Origin: Streptomyces sp. NBC_01335
Lineage (GTDB): Bacteria > Actinomycetota > Actinomycetes > Streptomycetales > Streptomycetaceae
Assembly (NCBI RefSeq): GCF_035953295.1
Contig: NZ_CP108370.1
Coordinates: 3,067,001-3,131,000 of the forward strand
Direction of reading: 5' to 3'
DNA length: 64,000 nt
Program-made: the position numbers and the translations under genes
Part shown: one piece after another, positions 26,270-35,727 of the stretch
How the letters are laid out: each line of letters opens with the position of its first letter
Position numbering within the stretch: the stretch's first letter is position 1
Notes under the pieces: model-generated
What the model saw: only the letters and a program-made list of their open reading frames with translations
What the model was told of the DNA's origin: nothing
Database searches by the model: none

Positions 26270-26335
26270 CGTGCCCGCTCCTCGTCCGTGGTCGTGGTCC
26301 GTGCTCGTCGGTGGTGCCGTGCGGCGTGGCCGCCG

Positions 26336-27475
26336 CTACGCGCCGACGTGTACCCGGGGGACCCGCGTACCGATCCTGGTGACGATCTCGTACGCGATGG
26401 TGTCCGCCGCCACCGCCCAGTCCTCTGCGGTCGGCTCGCCCCGGTCGCCCGGACCGAAGAGCACCGCCTCGGCGCCCGGTTCGGTGAGGTCGCCCTCCAG
26501 GTCCACGACGAACTGGTCCATCGCGACCCGGCCGGCGATCGTCCGCACCCGTCCCGCGACGAGTACCGGGCCTCGCCCGGAGGCGTGGCGCGGGATGCCG
26601 TCGGCGTACCCGAGGGGCACCAGGGCGAGGGTGGTCTCGGCCGGGGTCGTGTAGTGGTGGCCGTAGCTGATGCCGTGTCCTGCGGGGACCTGCTTGACCA
26701 GGGCGACCGAGGCGGCGAGCGTCATCACCGGGCGGAGCCCGAAGTCGGCGGGGGTGCCCAGCTCGGGGCTGGGCGAGATGCCGTACATGGCGATCCCGGT
26801 GCGCACCAGGTCGAAGTGGGACTCCGGCACGGTCAGGGTGGCCGGGGAGTTGGCGATGTGCCGGACCTCGGGCTCCACGCCGGCCTTCTCCGCGTGCGCC
26901 ACCATGTCGCGGAAGACCGTGAGCTGGGCGGCGATCGAGGGGTGGCCGGGCTCGTCGGCGCAGGCGAAGTGGGACCAGAGGCCGGTGACGCGGACGGCCC
27001 CGCTCTCCTCGGCGGTACGGGCCTCGGCGACCAGCTCGGGCCAGTCGGCGGGCTGGCAGCCGTTGCGGCCGAGGCCGGTGTCGGCCTTCAGGTGGATACG
27101 GGCCGTCCTGCCGGCCTCCGCGGCGGCGGCGACGACCTCGCGCAGCGCCCACAGGCCGCTGACGGAGACGTCGACGTCGGCCTCGATCGCCTCGCGCCAG
27201 GGGCCGCCGGGCGTCCACAGCCAGCACATGATCCGGGAGTCGAGACCGGCCGCGCGCAGGGCCAGGGCCTCCTGCGGGGTGGCGGTGCCGAGCCAGGTCG
27301 CGCCGGCTTCGAGCGCGGCGCGCGCGCAGGGCACGGCGCCGTGGCCGTAGGCGTCGGACTTCACCACGGCCATGAGCTGGGCGCCGCCCGCCCGCGCGCG
27401 CAGCTCGCGCACGTTGGCGCGGAGTGCGGCGAGGTCGATCTCGGCCCGGGCTCTCAAGGACGCTTTCTCGTTCAT
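26336..27475 (-). CDS. alr: Alanine racemase
   Basis: A 379-residue PLP enzyme making D-alanine for peptidoglycan. The Schiff-base lysine is Lys39 in VVKSDAYGHG. The other catalytic residue is the tyrosine in GISYGHHYTTP. RTGIAMYGISP and GRVAMDQFVVDL are further signature blocks. Length fits the family. ATG at 27475; the ribosome-binding site is weak. It lies upstream of the hydrolase and tsaE, downstream of DUF488. Confidence 0.95.
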   Translation of the reverse strand: MNEKASLRARAEIDLAALRANVRELRARAGGAQLMAVVKSDAYGHGAVPCARAALEAGATWLGTATPQEALALRAAGLDSRIMCWLWTPGGPWREAIEADVDVSVSGLWALREVVAAAAEAGRTARIHLKADTGLGRNGCQPADWPELVAEARTAEESGAVRVTGLWSHFACADEPGHPSIAAQLTVFRDMVAHAEKAGVEPEVRHIANSPATLTVPESHFDLVRTGIAMYGISPSPELGTPADFGLRPVMTLAASVALVKQVPAGHGISYGHHYTTPAETTLALVPLGYADGIPRHASGRGPVLVAGRVRTIAGRVAMDQFVVDLEGDLTEPGAEAVLFGPGDRGEPTAEDWAVAADTIAYEIVTRIGTRVPRVHVGA

Positions 27476-27559
27476 CGCGGCCCAGTGTCTCAGGTCGGCG
27501 GCTCTCCCAGGTCGGCACCCGGGAGCCCGGCGCGGGGCCCACGTCCCCTTCGTTCCCCT

Positions 27560-27958
27560 TCAGCCGCCGTCCGGCCGGTGGCCCCGCGCGTGCTCCAGGT
27601 ACTCGGCCAGGACCGGCACATGGCTGGCGTCGATGTCCTTGACGGAGGTCACCAGGGTCACCGGGGTGTCCCCGTCCAGCAGGCCCAGCAGGGTGGTGAC
27701 GGCCTCGGTGTGCGCGGGGTCGTCGAGTTCGGCGCGGTAGCGGTCGACGAACGCGTCGTACCGGGCGCCGGAGCGGTCCTGGTGGTACCAGCCGCGCAGT
27801 TCGTTCGAGGGGGTGATGTCCTTCAGCCACCGGTCGACGGCGGCCCGCTCCTTGGAGACCCCGCGCGGCCAGAGCCGGTCGACCAGCACCCGGATGCCGT
27901 CCGCGCGCGGCTCGGGCGGGTCGTAGACCCTGCGGACCCGGATGCCGCTCTTCCCCAT
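27560..27958 (-). CDS. DUF488-family protein
   Basis: A 132-residue protein of DUF488 with VRRVYDPPEPRADGIRVLV, DRLWPRGVSKERAAVDRWLK and the C-terminal VTSVKDIDASHVPVLAEYL. The family's activity is not defined. ATG at 27958 follows GGGAGGTGGCAG, a good ribosome-binding site. It sits between alr and nnrD/E on the same strand, 84 and 68 bp away. Confidence 0.88.
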   Translation of the reverse strand: MGKSGIRVRRVYDPPEPRADGIRVLVDRLWPRGVSKERAAVDRWLKDITPSNELRGWYHQDRSGARYDAFVDRYRAELDDPAHTEAVTTLLGLLDGDTPVTLVTSVKDIDASHVPVLAEYLEHARGHRPDGG

Positions 27959-28026
27959 GGCTGCCACCTCCCGGTCGGTGTCCGTCGCCGCTTCCAGGGT
28001 GGTCCTGGCGGGCGAGCCCCGCATGC

Positions 28027-29478
28027 TCAGCCCCTGCGTACGTCGCGCCAGACGGCCGGGATGCCCTCGGCGATGTCCTGCGCGGAGACGGGCGCCCCGT
28101 CCGCGCCGTGCCGCCCGGCGAGGCCGTGCAGGTGGGCGCCGACCGAGGCCGCGTCGCGCGGGGCGAGGCCGGCCGCGAGCAGGGAGCCGATCAGCCCGGA
28201 GAGCACGTCCCCGCTGCCCGCCGTGGCGAGCCACGCGGTGCCGGTCGGGTTGACCCGTACGGGGGTGCCCGGGGCCTCCGCGACCAGCGTGGTGGACCCC
28301 TTGAGCAGGACCGTGGCGCGGTAGCGGGCGGCCAGCTCGCGTACGGCGGTGAGTCGCCCCGCCTCCACCTCCGCGCGCTCCACGCCGAGCAGCGCGGCGG
28401 CCTCCCCTGCGTGCGGGGTGAGGACGGTGGCCGCCGAGCGGGCGCGCACGGCGTCGCCGTCCATCAGCCGGAGCCCGTCCGCGTCGATCAGCACGGGCAC
28501 GTCCGTGGCGAGCACGTCCTCGACGGCGGCGGTGGCCGCCCGCCCGTCGCCGAGCCCGGGCCCGACCACCCAGGACTGCACCCGGCCGGCCTGCGAGGGC
28601 CGCCCCTCGTGCACCAGGGTCTCGGGGAACCGGGCGATCACCGTCTCCCCGCCCGGACCGGCGTACCGCACCGCCCCGGCGCCGCCGCGCAGCGCCCCGG
28701 CGACGGCGAGGACCGCCGCGCCCGGGTAGCGCTGCGAACCGGCGACCACGCCGACGACGCCCCGGCCGTACTTGTCGCTCTCCGCGCCCGGCAGTGGCAG
28801 CAGCGCCGCCACGTCCGCGAACTGGAGCGCCTCCAGGTCCGGGGTCCCGGGCAGCTCGGGGCCGAGGCCGATGTCGACCAGCCGCAGCCCGCCCGCCCGT
28901 TCGGCGCCGGGGTCGACGAGCAGGCCGGGCTTGTACGTGCCGAAGGTGACGGTGGCGTCGGCGCGGACCGCCGCGCCGTGCACCTCGCCGCTGTCCGCCT
29001 CCACCCCGCTGGGCAGGTCCACGGCGAGGACCGGCGCCCCGTGCCCCTCGGTGACCGCCTTCACCAGTGCGGCGGCCTCCGGGCGCAGCCCGCCCCGGCC
29101 GCCGATGCCGGTGATCCCGTCCACCACGAGGTCCACGATCCCGGCCTCCTCGGGGCGGTCCAGCACCCGGCCGCCGGCCGCGCGCAGTGCGGCGAGTCCG
29201 CCCGCGTGGGCCTGGCCGGGCGCGGTGAGCAGGACGCTGACGCCCGCCCCGCGCCGGGCCAGCCGGGCGCCCGCGTACAGGGCGTCGCCGCCGTTGGCGC
29301 CGCTGCCGACGAGGAGCAGCACCCGGGACCCGTACACCCGGCCGTTGCGCCGGAGCAGGTCCCCGCAGGCGACCGCGAGCCCGGCGGCGGCCCGCTGCAT
29401 CAGGGCGCCCTCGGGCAGCCGCGCCATCAGGGCCTGCTCGGCGGCCCGTACGGCCTCCACGCTGTAAGCGGTACGCAT
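28027..29478 (-). CDS. nnr: Bifunctional NAD(P)HX epimerase/dehydratase
   Basis: A 483-residue repair enzyme that restores hydrated NADH and NADPH. The N-terminal YjeF epimerase domain (about 1-215) has VGSGANGGDALYAGARLA and VDLPSGVEADSGEV. The C-terminal ADP/ATP-dependent dehydratase domain (about 225-480) has VVAGSQRYPGAAVLAV, VLTPHAGEAAALL and the signature ATAGSGDVLSGLIGSLL. ATG at 29478. It precedes acpS and glmS in a minus-strand run; 21-bp tandem duplication lies just upstream. Confidence 0.94.
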   Translation of the reverse strand: MRTAYSVEAVRAAEQALMARLPEGALMQRAAAGLAVACGDLLRRNGRVYGSRVLLLVGSGANGGDALYAGARLARRGAGVSVLLTAPGQAHAGGLAALRAAGGRVLDRPEEAGIVDLVVDGITGIGGRGGLRPEAAALVKAVTEGHGAPVLAVDLPSGVEADSGEVHGAAVRADATVTFGTYKPGLLVDPGAERAGGLRLVDIGLGPELPGTPDLEALQFADVAALLPLPGAESDKYGRGVVGVVAGSQRYPGAAVLAVAGALRGGAGAVRYAGPGGETVIARFPETLVHEGRPSQAGRVQSWVVGPGLGDGRAATAAVEDVLATDVPVLIDADGLRLMDGDAVRARSAATVLTPHAGEAAALLGVERAEVEAGRLTAVRELAARYRATVLLKGSTTLVAEAPGTPVRVNPTGTAWLATAGSGDVLSGLIGSLLAAGLAPRDAASVGAHLHGLAGRHGADGAPVSAQDIAEGIPAVWRDVRRG

Positions 29479-29498
29479 CGGTCAGCCCTTCAGCTTTC

Positions 29499-29540
29499 GG
29501 GAGGAGCGGGTCCGGTACCGGGAGGAGCGGGTCCGGTACC
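29499..29540. repeat. 21-bp tandem duplication
   Basis: GGGAGGAGCGGGTCCGGTAC with a final C occurs twice in a row, at 29499 and 29520. It lies 20 bp upstream of the nnr start and contains purine-rich, ribosome-binding-like sequence on the plus strand only. Confidence 0.85.
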
Positions 29541-29624
29541 CGCGGGAACACGTCCAGGGAATGATCATTCGGCGGGTCGGCTCACACGTACCCGTACGCC
29601 TGCCCGCACAAGCCCTCCGCCTCC

Positions 29625-29993
29625 TCAACCTTCCGCGACCACCATGGCCGACGCCACCCCCGCGTCGTGGCTGAGGGAGAGGTGCCAGCTGCGGACGCCC
29701 AGGGCCTCGGCGCGGGCGGCGACCGTGCCGGTGACCCGGAGGCGGGGCTGCCCGCTCTCCTCGACCCAGACCTCGCAGTCGGTCCAGAGGAGGCCGCCGG
29801 GCGCCCCGAGGGCCTTGGCGACTGCCTCCTTGGCGGCGAACCGGGCGGCGAGCGAGGCGATACCGCGCCGCTCGCCGCCGGGCAGCAGCAGCTCCCGGTC
29901 GAGGAAGAGCCGCTCGGCCATCTGGGGCGTACGTTCCAGCGCCGCGTCGAAACGCGCGATCTCGGCCACATCGATCCCGACCCCGATGATCAC
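29625..29993 (-). CDS. acpS: Holo-[acyl-carrier-protein] synthase
   Basis: A 122-residue phosphopantetheinyl transferase that activates acyl carrier protein from Co[13 protein letters not shown] supplies the metal-binding Asp, and [12 protein letters not shown] the conserved Lys-Glu motif. [14 protein letters not shown] is the final strand. The start is a GTG at 29993. It follows glmS by 21 bp on the same strand. Confidence 0.95.
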   Translation of the reverse strand: MIIGVGIDVAEIARFDAALERTPQMAERLFLDRELLLPGGERRGIASLAARFAAKEAVAKALGAPGGLLWTDCEVWVEESGQPRLRVTGTVAARAEALGVRSWHLSLSHDAGVASAMVVAEG

Positions 29994-30014
29994 GGGCCCA
30001 CCCTCGTTCCTCTG

Positions 30015-31862
30015 CTACTCCACGGTCACGGACTTCGCCAGGTTGCGCGGCTGGTCCACCTCGTTGCCCCGGGCCGTCGCGAGTTCGCAGGCGAAGACCT
30101 GCAACGGGACCGTGGCGACCAGGGGCTGAAGCAGCGTAGGCGTCGGTGGAATCGTAATGAGGTGATCGGCGTACGGGGCGACGGTCTCGTCGCCCTCCTC
30201 CGCGACGACGATGGTGCGGGCGCCCCGGGCTCGGATCTCCTGGATGTTGGAGACGATCTTGTCGTGGAGCACGGACCGCCCGCGCGGGGACGGGGCGATG
30301 ACGACGACCGGCAGGTCCTCCTCGATGAGCGCGATCGGCCCGTGCTTCAGCTCGCCCGCCGCGAACCCCTCGGCGTGCATGTACGCGAGTTCCTTCAGCT
30401 TCAACGCCCCTTCCAGCGCCACCGGGTGGCCGACGTGCCGCCCGAGGAAGAGCACGGTGTTCTTGTGCGCGAGGGAGCGGGCCAGCTCGCGGACGGGCTC
30501 CATGGTGGCGAGGACGCGTTCGACGGCGTCGGGGATCTCGGAGAGCTGGCGGACGACCGTACGGATCTCGTCGCCGAACTTCGTCCCGCGCACCTGCCCG
30601 AGGTAGAGGGCGACCAGGTAGCAGGCGACGAGCTGGGTGAGGAACGCCTTGGTGGAGGCGACCGCCACCTCGGGCCCGGCGTGCGTGTAGAGGACGGCGT
30701 CGGACTCGCGCGGGATGGTCGAACCGTTGGTGTTGCAGATGGCCAGCACGTGCGCGCCCTGCTCCCGGGCGTGCCGGAGCGCCATGAGGGTGTCCATCGT
30801 CTCGCCGGACTGCGAGATCGCGACGACCAGCGTGTTCGGCGAGAGGATCGGGTCGCGGTAGCGGAACTCGCTGGCCAGCTCGGTCTCGCAGGGCAGCCGG
30901 GTCCAGTGCTCGATGGCGTACTTGGCGATCAGACCCGCGTGGTACGCGGTGCCGCAGGCCACCACGACCACCTTGTCGATCTCCCGCAGCACGCTCGGCG
31001 GCAGCCGCACCTCGTCCAGCGTCAGCGCGCCCTCGCCGTCGATCCGCCCGAGGAGGGTGTCGGCGACCGCCCGGGGCTGCTCGGCGATCTCCTTGAGCAT
31101 GAACGAGTCGTACCCGCCCTTCTCGGCGGCGGAGGCGTCCCAGTCGACGTGGTAGCCGCGCACCTCGGCGGGCGTACCGTCGAACCCGGTGACGGTGACC
31201 CGGTCCCGGCGCACCTCCACCACCTGGTCCTGGCCCAGCTCGATGGCGTCCCGGGTGTGCGCGATGAACGCGGCGACGTCCGAGGCGAGGAACGCCTCAC
31301 CGTCCCCGACCCCCACCACCAGCGGCGAGTTGCGCCGCGCGCCGACGACGGTGTCCGGCTCGTCCGCGTGTACGGCGACCAGGGTGAACGCGCCCTCCAG
31401 GCGCCGGCAGACCCGCCGCATCGACTCGGCGAGCCCGCTGCCCGCCCCGAACTCCTCGGCCAGCAGGTGCGCCACCACCTCGGTGTCGGTGTCCGAGGTG
31501 AGGTCGTGCCCGCGCCGGGTCAGCTCGGTGCGGAGGGTCGCGAAGTTCTCGATGATCCCGTTGTGCACGACCGCGACCCGGCCCGCGTTGTCCAGGTGCG
31601 GATGCGCGTTGGCGTCCGTCGGCGCCCCGTGCGTCGCCCACCGGGTGTGCCCGATGCCGGTGAGCCCGGTCGGCAACGGGTGGTCCTTGAGCTCCTTCTC
31701 CAGGTTGACGAGCTTCCCCGCCTTACGGGCGCCGGCCAGCCCTCCGTCCGCCAGAACGGCGACCCCGGCGGAGTCGTACCCCCGGTACTCCAGCCGCTTC
31801 AGCCCCGCGACCACGACTTCCTGCGCCGACTGCGCCCCGACGTAACCCACGATTCCACACAT
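30015..31862 (-). CDS. glmS: Glutamine-fructose-6-phosphate aminotransferase
   Basis: A 615-residue enzyme that makes glucosamine-6-phosphate, the first step to UDP-GlcNAc. The nucleophile is Cys2 of MCGIVGYVG; residues 1-about 225 are the glutaminase domain (TRWATHGAPTDANAHPH). Two SIS isomerase domains follow, with ISQSGETMDTLMALRHA and EGALKLKELAYMHAEGF, ending LAKSVTVE with the conserved lysine. ATG at 31862. Streptomyces usually has a second glmS elsewhere. With glmM at 34145 and acpS, it gives the local theme of precursor supply. Confidence 0.96.
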   Translation of the reverse strand: MCGIVGYVGAQSAQEVVVAGLKRLEYRGYDSAGVAVLADGGLAGARKAGKLVNLEKELKDHPLPTGLTGIGHTRWATHGAPTDANAHPHLDNAGRVAVVHNGIIENFATLRTELTRRGHDLTSDTDTEVVAHLLAEEFGAGSGLAESMRRVCRRLEGAFTLVAVHADEPDTVVGARRNSPLVVGVGDGEAFLASDVAAFIAHTRDAIELGQDQVVEVRRDRVTVTGFDGTPAEVRGYHVDWDASAAEKGGYDSFMLKEIAEQPRAVADTLLGRIDGEGALTLDEVRLPPSVLREIDKVVVVACGTAYHAGLIAKYAIEHWTRLPCETELASEFRYRDPILSPNTLVVAISQSGETMDTLMALRHAREQGAHVLAICNTNGSTIPRESDAVLYTHAGPEVAVASTKAFLTQLVACYLVALYLGQVRGTKFGDEIRTVVRQLSEIPDAVERVLATMEPVRELARSLAHKNTVLFLGRHVGHPVALEGALKLKELAYMHAEGFAAGELKHGPIALIEEDLPVVVIAPSPRGRSVLHDKIVSNIQEIRARGARTIVVAEEGDETVAPYADHLITIPPTPTLLQPLVATVPLQVFACELATARGNEVDQPRNLAKSVTVE

Positions 31863-31943
31863 ATCGGCACGATAAGGCGCGAGAGGCGGTCAGGGCGGGG
31901 TTACGGAAGGGGTGGGCGTGGGGCCGGGGCGTCCGTACCGGTC

Positions 31944-32084
31944 TGGGGCGTGTCTGACCATGCGCGTCGGATCGGCGGGCGGTGTCCGGTGCGGTGCGTC
32001 GCAAGGCGGAGGACCGCCCGCGTACTGGATGTACGCGGGCGGTCCGACAACACCGCGAGGTGCCGTGCCGTCGGACACGGCCTA
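31944..32084. repeat. MITE-like dispersed repeat, copy 2
   Basis: A 141-bp copy of the element at 59..224, lacking about 25 bp near the right end. Left end TGGGGCGTGTCTGACC, right end GTCGGACACGGCCTA. The final CTA (32082-32084) is the complement of the DoxX stop codon TAG. The left end has lost the TA seen in copy 1. Confidence 0.8.
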
Positions 32085-32444
32085 ACGGGCGGCGGCGAGC
32101 CAGGCGGCCACGGCGGCGAGCACGATCAGCGCGGCGTTGAGCCCGGTCTCCTTGACCTCGCCCCGGGAGAGGTGCAGCCCGCCCGCGAGGAGTTGGAGGA
32201 CGACGAGGCCGAGCGCGGAGACCAGCGCGAGGACGGGGGCGATCCCGGTGAGCGGCGGCAGGATCAGGCCGGCCGCCCCGAGGATCTCGACGACCCCGAT
32301 CCCCCGGACCGCCGCCATCGGCACGGTGTCCACCCAGCCCATCATGGGCGCGAGCTGCTCCTTGCTCCGGGCGACCTTCTTGCCTCCCGCGTAGAGGTAG
32401 AAGAACGCCAGGAGTGCGGCGACGATCCAGTAGGCGACGTCCAT
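32082..32444 (-). CDS. DoxX-family membrane protein
   Basis: A 120-residue integral membrane protein with four likely transmembrane helices, at about residues 2-20, 43-63, 66-90 and 98-118. It opens MDVAYWIVAALLAFFYLYAGGKK with the GGKK loop seen in the family. DoxX-like proteins are linked to thiol or redox homeostasis, but the direct role is not settled. The stop TAG is supplied by the repeat at 31944-32084. The ATG at 32444 faces the divergent HxlR-type gene 115 bp away, which probably controls it. Confidence 0.85.
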   Translation of the reverse strand: MDVAYWIVAALLAFFYLYAGGKKVARSKEQLAPMMGWVDTVPMAAVRGIGVVEILGAAGLILPPLTGIAPVLALVSALGLVVLQLLAGGLHLSRGEVKETGLNAALIVLAAVAAWLAAAR

Positions 32445-32520
32445 GGTCGTCCTCCGTCATGATGGTGGGCGGGCTGGTGCGGACCCACATGATGGGCGCG
32501 GACACGAGCGCGTACAAAAG

Positions 32521-32534
32521 GCACACCGGTGTGC
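32521..32534. promoter_or_regulatory. Candidate HxlR operator
   Basis: GCACACCGGTGTGC is a perfect 14-bp palindrome in the divergent DoxX/HxlR gap, 26 bp before the HxlR start. Position and symmetry suit an autoregulatory site. Confidence 0.45.
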
Positions 32535-32559
32535 GTGGGACGAGAAGAGGACGGGTGCC

Positions 32560-32931
32560 ATGTCGAAGAACCGCGGCTCCTGCCTCATCCGCGGCGACGG
32601 CGGCCGGACGATCCGGGGCCTCCTGGACCGCATCGGCGACCGGTGGTCCCTGCTGGTGGTGGCCGTCCTCGACGGCGAACGCCTCCGCTTCGGCGAGCTC
32701 CAGCACCGCGTCCCCGGCATCTCCCAGCGCATGCTCACCCGCACCCTGCGCAACCTGGAGCGGGACGGGCTGGTGAGCCGCACGTCCTACCCGGAGGTGC
32801 CGCCCCGGGTCGAGTACGAGCTCACGGACCGGGGGCGGACCCTGATCGGGCCCGCGGTGGCGCTGGCGGAGTGGGCCGCGGATCACGGACCGGCGGTCGA
32901 GGCCAGCCGGGCGGAGTACGACGGCGTGTAG
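32560..32931 (+). CDS. HxlR-family winged-helix regulator
   Basis: A 123-residue regulator. LLDRIGDRWSLLVVAVLDGE starts the winged-helix domain, with QRMLTRTLRNLERDGLVSR as recognition helix and ELTDRGRTLIGPAV as the wing end. A single Cys at residue 8 (GSCLIRG) sits where HxlR proteins such as HypR and their relatives carry a redox-sensing cysteine, which suggests thiol or electrophile sensing. ATG at 32560 follows AGAGGACGGG. Its stop codon TAG (32929-32931) coincides with the first bases of a repeat end. It is divergent from DoxX, its likely target. Confidence 0.87.
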   Translation: MSKNRGSCLIRGDGGRTIRGLLDRIGDRWSLLVVAVLDGERLRFGELQHRVPGISQRMLTRTLRNLERDGLVSRTSYPEVPPRVEYELTDRGRTLIGPAVALAEWAADHGPAVEASRAEYDGV

Positions 32932-32950
32932 GCCGTGTCTGGCCATTCGC
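32929..32950. repeat. Solo left end of the MITE-like repeat
   Basis: TAGGCCGTGTCTGGCCATTC and the two bases after it match the left end of copy 1 (TAGGGCGTGTCTGACAATTC) at most positions, then similarity is lost. The TAG is the stop codon of the HxlR gene. Confidence 0.65.
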
Positions 32951-33049
32951 ACCGGGCCGGGGGTGAGACCTCGGGTCCGCAGAGACCCCGCCCCGCGCAA
33001 CCCCACGCCCGCGTGAGGGACCCCACCCCCCGCTCCGTTCAAACTCCCG

Positions 33050-33062
33050 TAACAATGAATAC
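33050..33062 (+). promoter_or_regulatory. -10-like element for leaderless coaA
   Basis: TAACAAT ends seven bases before the GTG start. The transcript would begin at or next to the start codon, so coaA is probably leaderless. No clear -35 box is seen. Confidence 0.4.
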
Positions 33063-34058
33063 GTGATCACAACGCCGCCCCGTGGCAGCCAGCGTCGCAC
33101 CGAGCCCGGGCCGACGCCCTACGTCGACCTCTCGCGCGCCGAGTGGAGTGCCCTCCGGGACAAGACCCCGCTGCCGCTGACCGCCGAGGAGGTGGAGCGG
33201 CTGCGCGGGCTCGGTGACGTCATCGACCTCGACGAGGTCCGCGAGGTCTACCTCCCGCTCTCCCGGCTGCTCAACCTGTACGTGCAGGCCACCTCGGGCC
33301 TGCGCGGCGCCCTGAACACCTTCCTCGGGGACGCGGGCAACGGCCACGGGGCGCAGCGCGGTACCCCCTTCGTCATAGGGGTCGCGGGGAGCGTGGCGGT
33401 CGGCAAGTCGACCAGCGCCCGGCTGCTCCAGGCGCTGCTGGCGCGGTGGCCGGAGCACCCCCGGGTCGAGCTGGTGACCACGGACGGGTTCCTGCTGCCG
33501 ATGAAGGAGCTGCGGGCGCGCGGGCTGACCTCGCGGAAGGGGTTCCCGGAGTCGTACGACCGGCGGGCGCTGACCCGGTTCGTCGCCGACATCAAGTCGG
33601 GGAAGGAGGAGGTCACCGCCCCCGTCTACTCGCACCTGATCTACGACATCGTGCCCGGCGAGCGGCTCACCGTCCGCCGTCCGGACATCCTGATCGTGGA
33701 GGGGCTGAACGTCCTCCAGCCCGCGCTGCCCGGCAGCGACGGCCGGACCAGGGTGGGGCTCGCGGACTACTTCGACTTCAGCGTGTACGTGGACGCGCGC
33801 GCCGAGGACATCGAGAGCTGGTACCTCAACCGGTTCCGCAAGCTCCGCGCGACGGCGTTCCAGGACCCGTCCTCGTACTTCACGAAGTACACCCAGGTCT
33901 CCGAGGAGGAGGCGATGGAGTACGCGCGCAACACCTGGCGGACCATCAACAAGCCGAACCTGCTGGAGAACGTGGCTCCCACCCGCAGCCGCGCCACGCT
34001 GGTGCTGCGCAAGGGCCCGGACCACAAGGTGCAGCGGCTCTCGCTGCGGAAGCTGTAG
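33063..34058 (+). CDS. coaA: Type I pantothenate kinase
   Basis: A 331-residue enzyme phosphorylating pantothenate, the first step to CoA. The P-loop is [17 protein letters not shown] (about 100-116); [17 protein letters not shown] and SHLIYDIV follow, and the C-terminal [13 protein letters not shown] is the regulatory region. The start is GTG at 33063, with no Shine-Dalgarno and a -10 box just upstream, so translation is likely leaderless. It converges on glmM, with a terminator at 34081-34116. Confidence 0.95.
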   Translation: MITTPPRGSQRRTEPGPTPYVDLSRAEWSALRDKTPLPLTAEEVERLRGLGDVIDLDEVREVYLPLSRLLNLYVQATSGLRGALNTFLGDAGNGHGAQRGTPFVIGVAGSVAVGKSTSARLLQALLARWPEHPRVELVTTDGFLLPMKELRARGLTSRKGFPESYDRRALTRFVADIKSGKEEVTAPVYSHLIYDIVPGERLTVRRPDILIVEGLNVLQPALPGSDGRTRVGLADYFDFSVYVDARAEDIESWYLNRFRKLRATAFQDPSSYFTKYTQVSEEEAMEYARNTWRTINKPNLLENVAPTRSRATLVLRKGPDHKVQRLSLRKL

Positions 34059-34080
34059 CCGGCGCCGCGACCGAACGACG

Positions 34081-34116
34081 ACGGCGGGGCGGATCCGCAA
34101 GGAACCGCCCCGCCGT
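34081..34116. terminator. Terminator between coaA and glmM
   Basis: ACGGCGGGGCGG (34081-34092) pairs exactly with CCGCCCCGCCGT (34105-34116) with a 12-base loop, 22 bp after the coaA stop and 28 bp beyond the glmM stop. Confidence 0.82.
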
Positions 34117-34144
34117 GACGTTGCGTGACGCGCCGTCGGAATCC

Positions 34145-35503
34145 TCAGCCCAGCGCCGACTTCACCACGTCGGCCAGCCGGCCCGCGATGGCCTGGGCCT
34201 GGCCGAAGTCGGCGGCCTCCACCATGACGCGTACCAGCGGCTCGGTGCCGGACTTGCGGAGCAACACCCGGCCGGTGGAGCCGAGTTCGCGCTCGGCCTC
34301 GGTGACGGCGGAGGCCAGTTCGGCGGAGGTGGAGACGCGGGACTTGTCGACGTCGGGGACGTTGACGAGGACCTGCGGCAGGCGCTGCATGACGCCCGCG
34401 AGCTCGGCGAGGGTGCGGCCGGTGGCGGCGACGCGGGCCGCCAGCATCAGGCCGGTCAGGGTGCCGTCTCCGGTCGTGGCGTGGTCCAGCACGATGACGT
34501 GTCCGGACTGCTCGCCGCCGAGCGCGTACCCCTCGGCCTTCATGGACTCCAGGACGTACCGGTCGCCGACGGCGGTCTGGACGAGCTCGATGCCCTCGCG
34601 CTCCATGGCCATCTTGAAGCCGAGGTTCGACATGACCGTGCCGACGACGGTGTTGCCGCGCAGCTGTCCGGCGTCGCGCATCGCGAGGGCGAGGACGGCG
34701 AGGATCTGGTCGCCGTCGATCTCGTTGCCCTGGGCGTCGACGGCGAGGCAGCGGTCGGCGTCGCCGTCGTGCGCGATGCCGAAGTCGGCACCGTTCTCGA
34801 CCACGGCGGCCTGGAGGAGGGAGAGGTGGGTGGAGCCGCAGCCGTCGTTGATGTTGAGGCCGTCGGGGTCGGCGCCGATGGTGACGACCTCCGCGCCGGC
34901 CCGGGCGAACGCCTCCGGGGAGACGTAGGCGGCGGCGCCGTGCGCCTCGTCGAGGACCACCTTGAGGCCGTCGAGCCGGTTCGGCAGGACACCGATGAGG
35001 TGGGCGACGTACCGCTCGAAGCCCTCGGTGTAGTCGGTGACGCGGCCCACGCCGGCGCCGGTGGGGCGGGCCCAGGGCGCGCCGGTGCGGTGCTGGTCGT
35101 AGACGGTCTCGATGCGGTCCTCCAGCTCGTCGGCGAGCTTGTGGCCGCCGCGTGCGAAGAACTTGATGCCGTTGTCGGGCATGGCGTTGTGGCTGGCGGA
35201 GAGCATCACGCCGATGTCGGCGCCGAGCACGCCGGTGAGGTACGCCACGGCAGGCGTGGGCAGCACACCGACCCGCAGGACGTCGACGCCCGCGCTGGCG
35301 AGACCCGCCACCACGGCGGCTTCGAGGAACTCTCCGGAGGCTCGGGGATCGCGGCCGACCACGGCCGTGGGACGGTGCCCCTCGAAGGTGCCCGCCTCGG
35401 CGAGTACGTGCGCCGCCGCGACCGACAGACCGAGCGCCAGCTCGGCCGTGAGATCCGCGTTGGCGACCCCGCGCACGCCGTCCGTACCGAAGAGTCGTCC
35501 CAC
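34145..35503 (-). CDS. glmM: Phosphoglucosamine mutase
   Basis: A 452-residue enzyme interconverting glucosamine-6- and -1-phosphate toward UDP-GlcNAc. [11 protein letters not shown] opens the fold. The phosphoserine loop is [11 protein letters not shown], the metal loop DGDADRC, and the substrate loop [21 protein letters not shown] closes it. The start is GTG at 35503 with GGAGG upstream, not the earlier codon in the open frame. Directly linked in pathway to glmS in this window. Confidence 0.95.
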   Translation of the reverse strand: MGRLFGTDGVRGVANADLTAELALGLSVAAAHVLAEAGTFEGHRPTAVVGRDPRASGEFLEAAVVAGLASAGVDVLRVGVLPTPAVAYLTGVLGADIGVMLSASHNAMPDNGIKFFARGGHKLADELEDRIETVYDQHRTGAPWARPTGAGVGRVTDYTEGFERYVAHLIGVLPNRLDGLKVVLDEAHGAAAYVSPEAFARAGAEVVTIGADPDGLNINDGCGSTHLSLLQAAVVENGADFGIAHDGDADRCLAVDAQGNEIDGDQILAVLALAMRDAGQLRGNTVVGTVMSNLGFKMAMEREGIELVQTAVGDRYVLESMKAEGYALGGEQSGHVIVLDHATTGDGTLTGLMLAARVAATGRTLAELAGVMQRLPQVLVNVPDVDKSRVSTSAELASAVTEAERELGSTGRVLLRKSGTEPLVRVMVEAADFGQAQAIAGRLADVVKSALG

Positions 35504-35665
35504 TGGTGTCCTCCGAAATGCTCCGACAACCGCAAAAGCACAACAATTAACAACAGACAGAAGAGCGCCCAACCGTCACACGTCGCACGCCTGAGGGTGC
35601 GAGAGGCCCGGATGTGTCGATGAACGTCTTATGCCGTTATACGCCCGTGAGAGGCGATAAACGAA

Positions 35666-35698
35666 CGCCCCGACAGCACGGTGTGTGCCGCCGGGGCG
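35666..35698 (-). terminator. Terminator after rpsI
   Basis: CGCCCCG (35666-35672) pairs with CGGGGCG (35692-35698), with GCAC/GTGC pairing in the loop, 30 bp beyond the rpsI stop. Confidence 0.6.
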
Positions 35699-35727
35699 AA
35701 CGTGTGAAGCAGACGAGCAGGCGGGAT

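Noticed and set aside
24818..28324. 1168-codon plus-strand frame over tsaE, hydrolase, alr and DUF488
   Set aside because: It is antisense to four genes with clear catalytic motifs. Its residues are a shadow of third-position GC bias.
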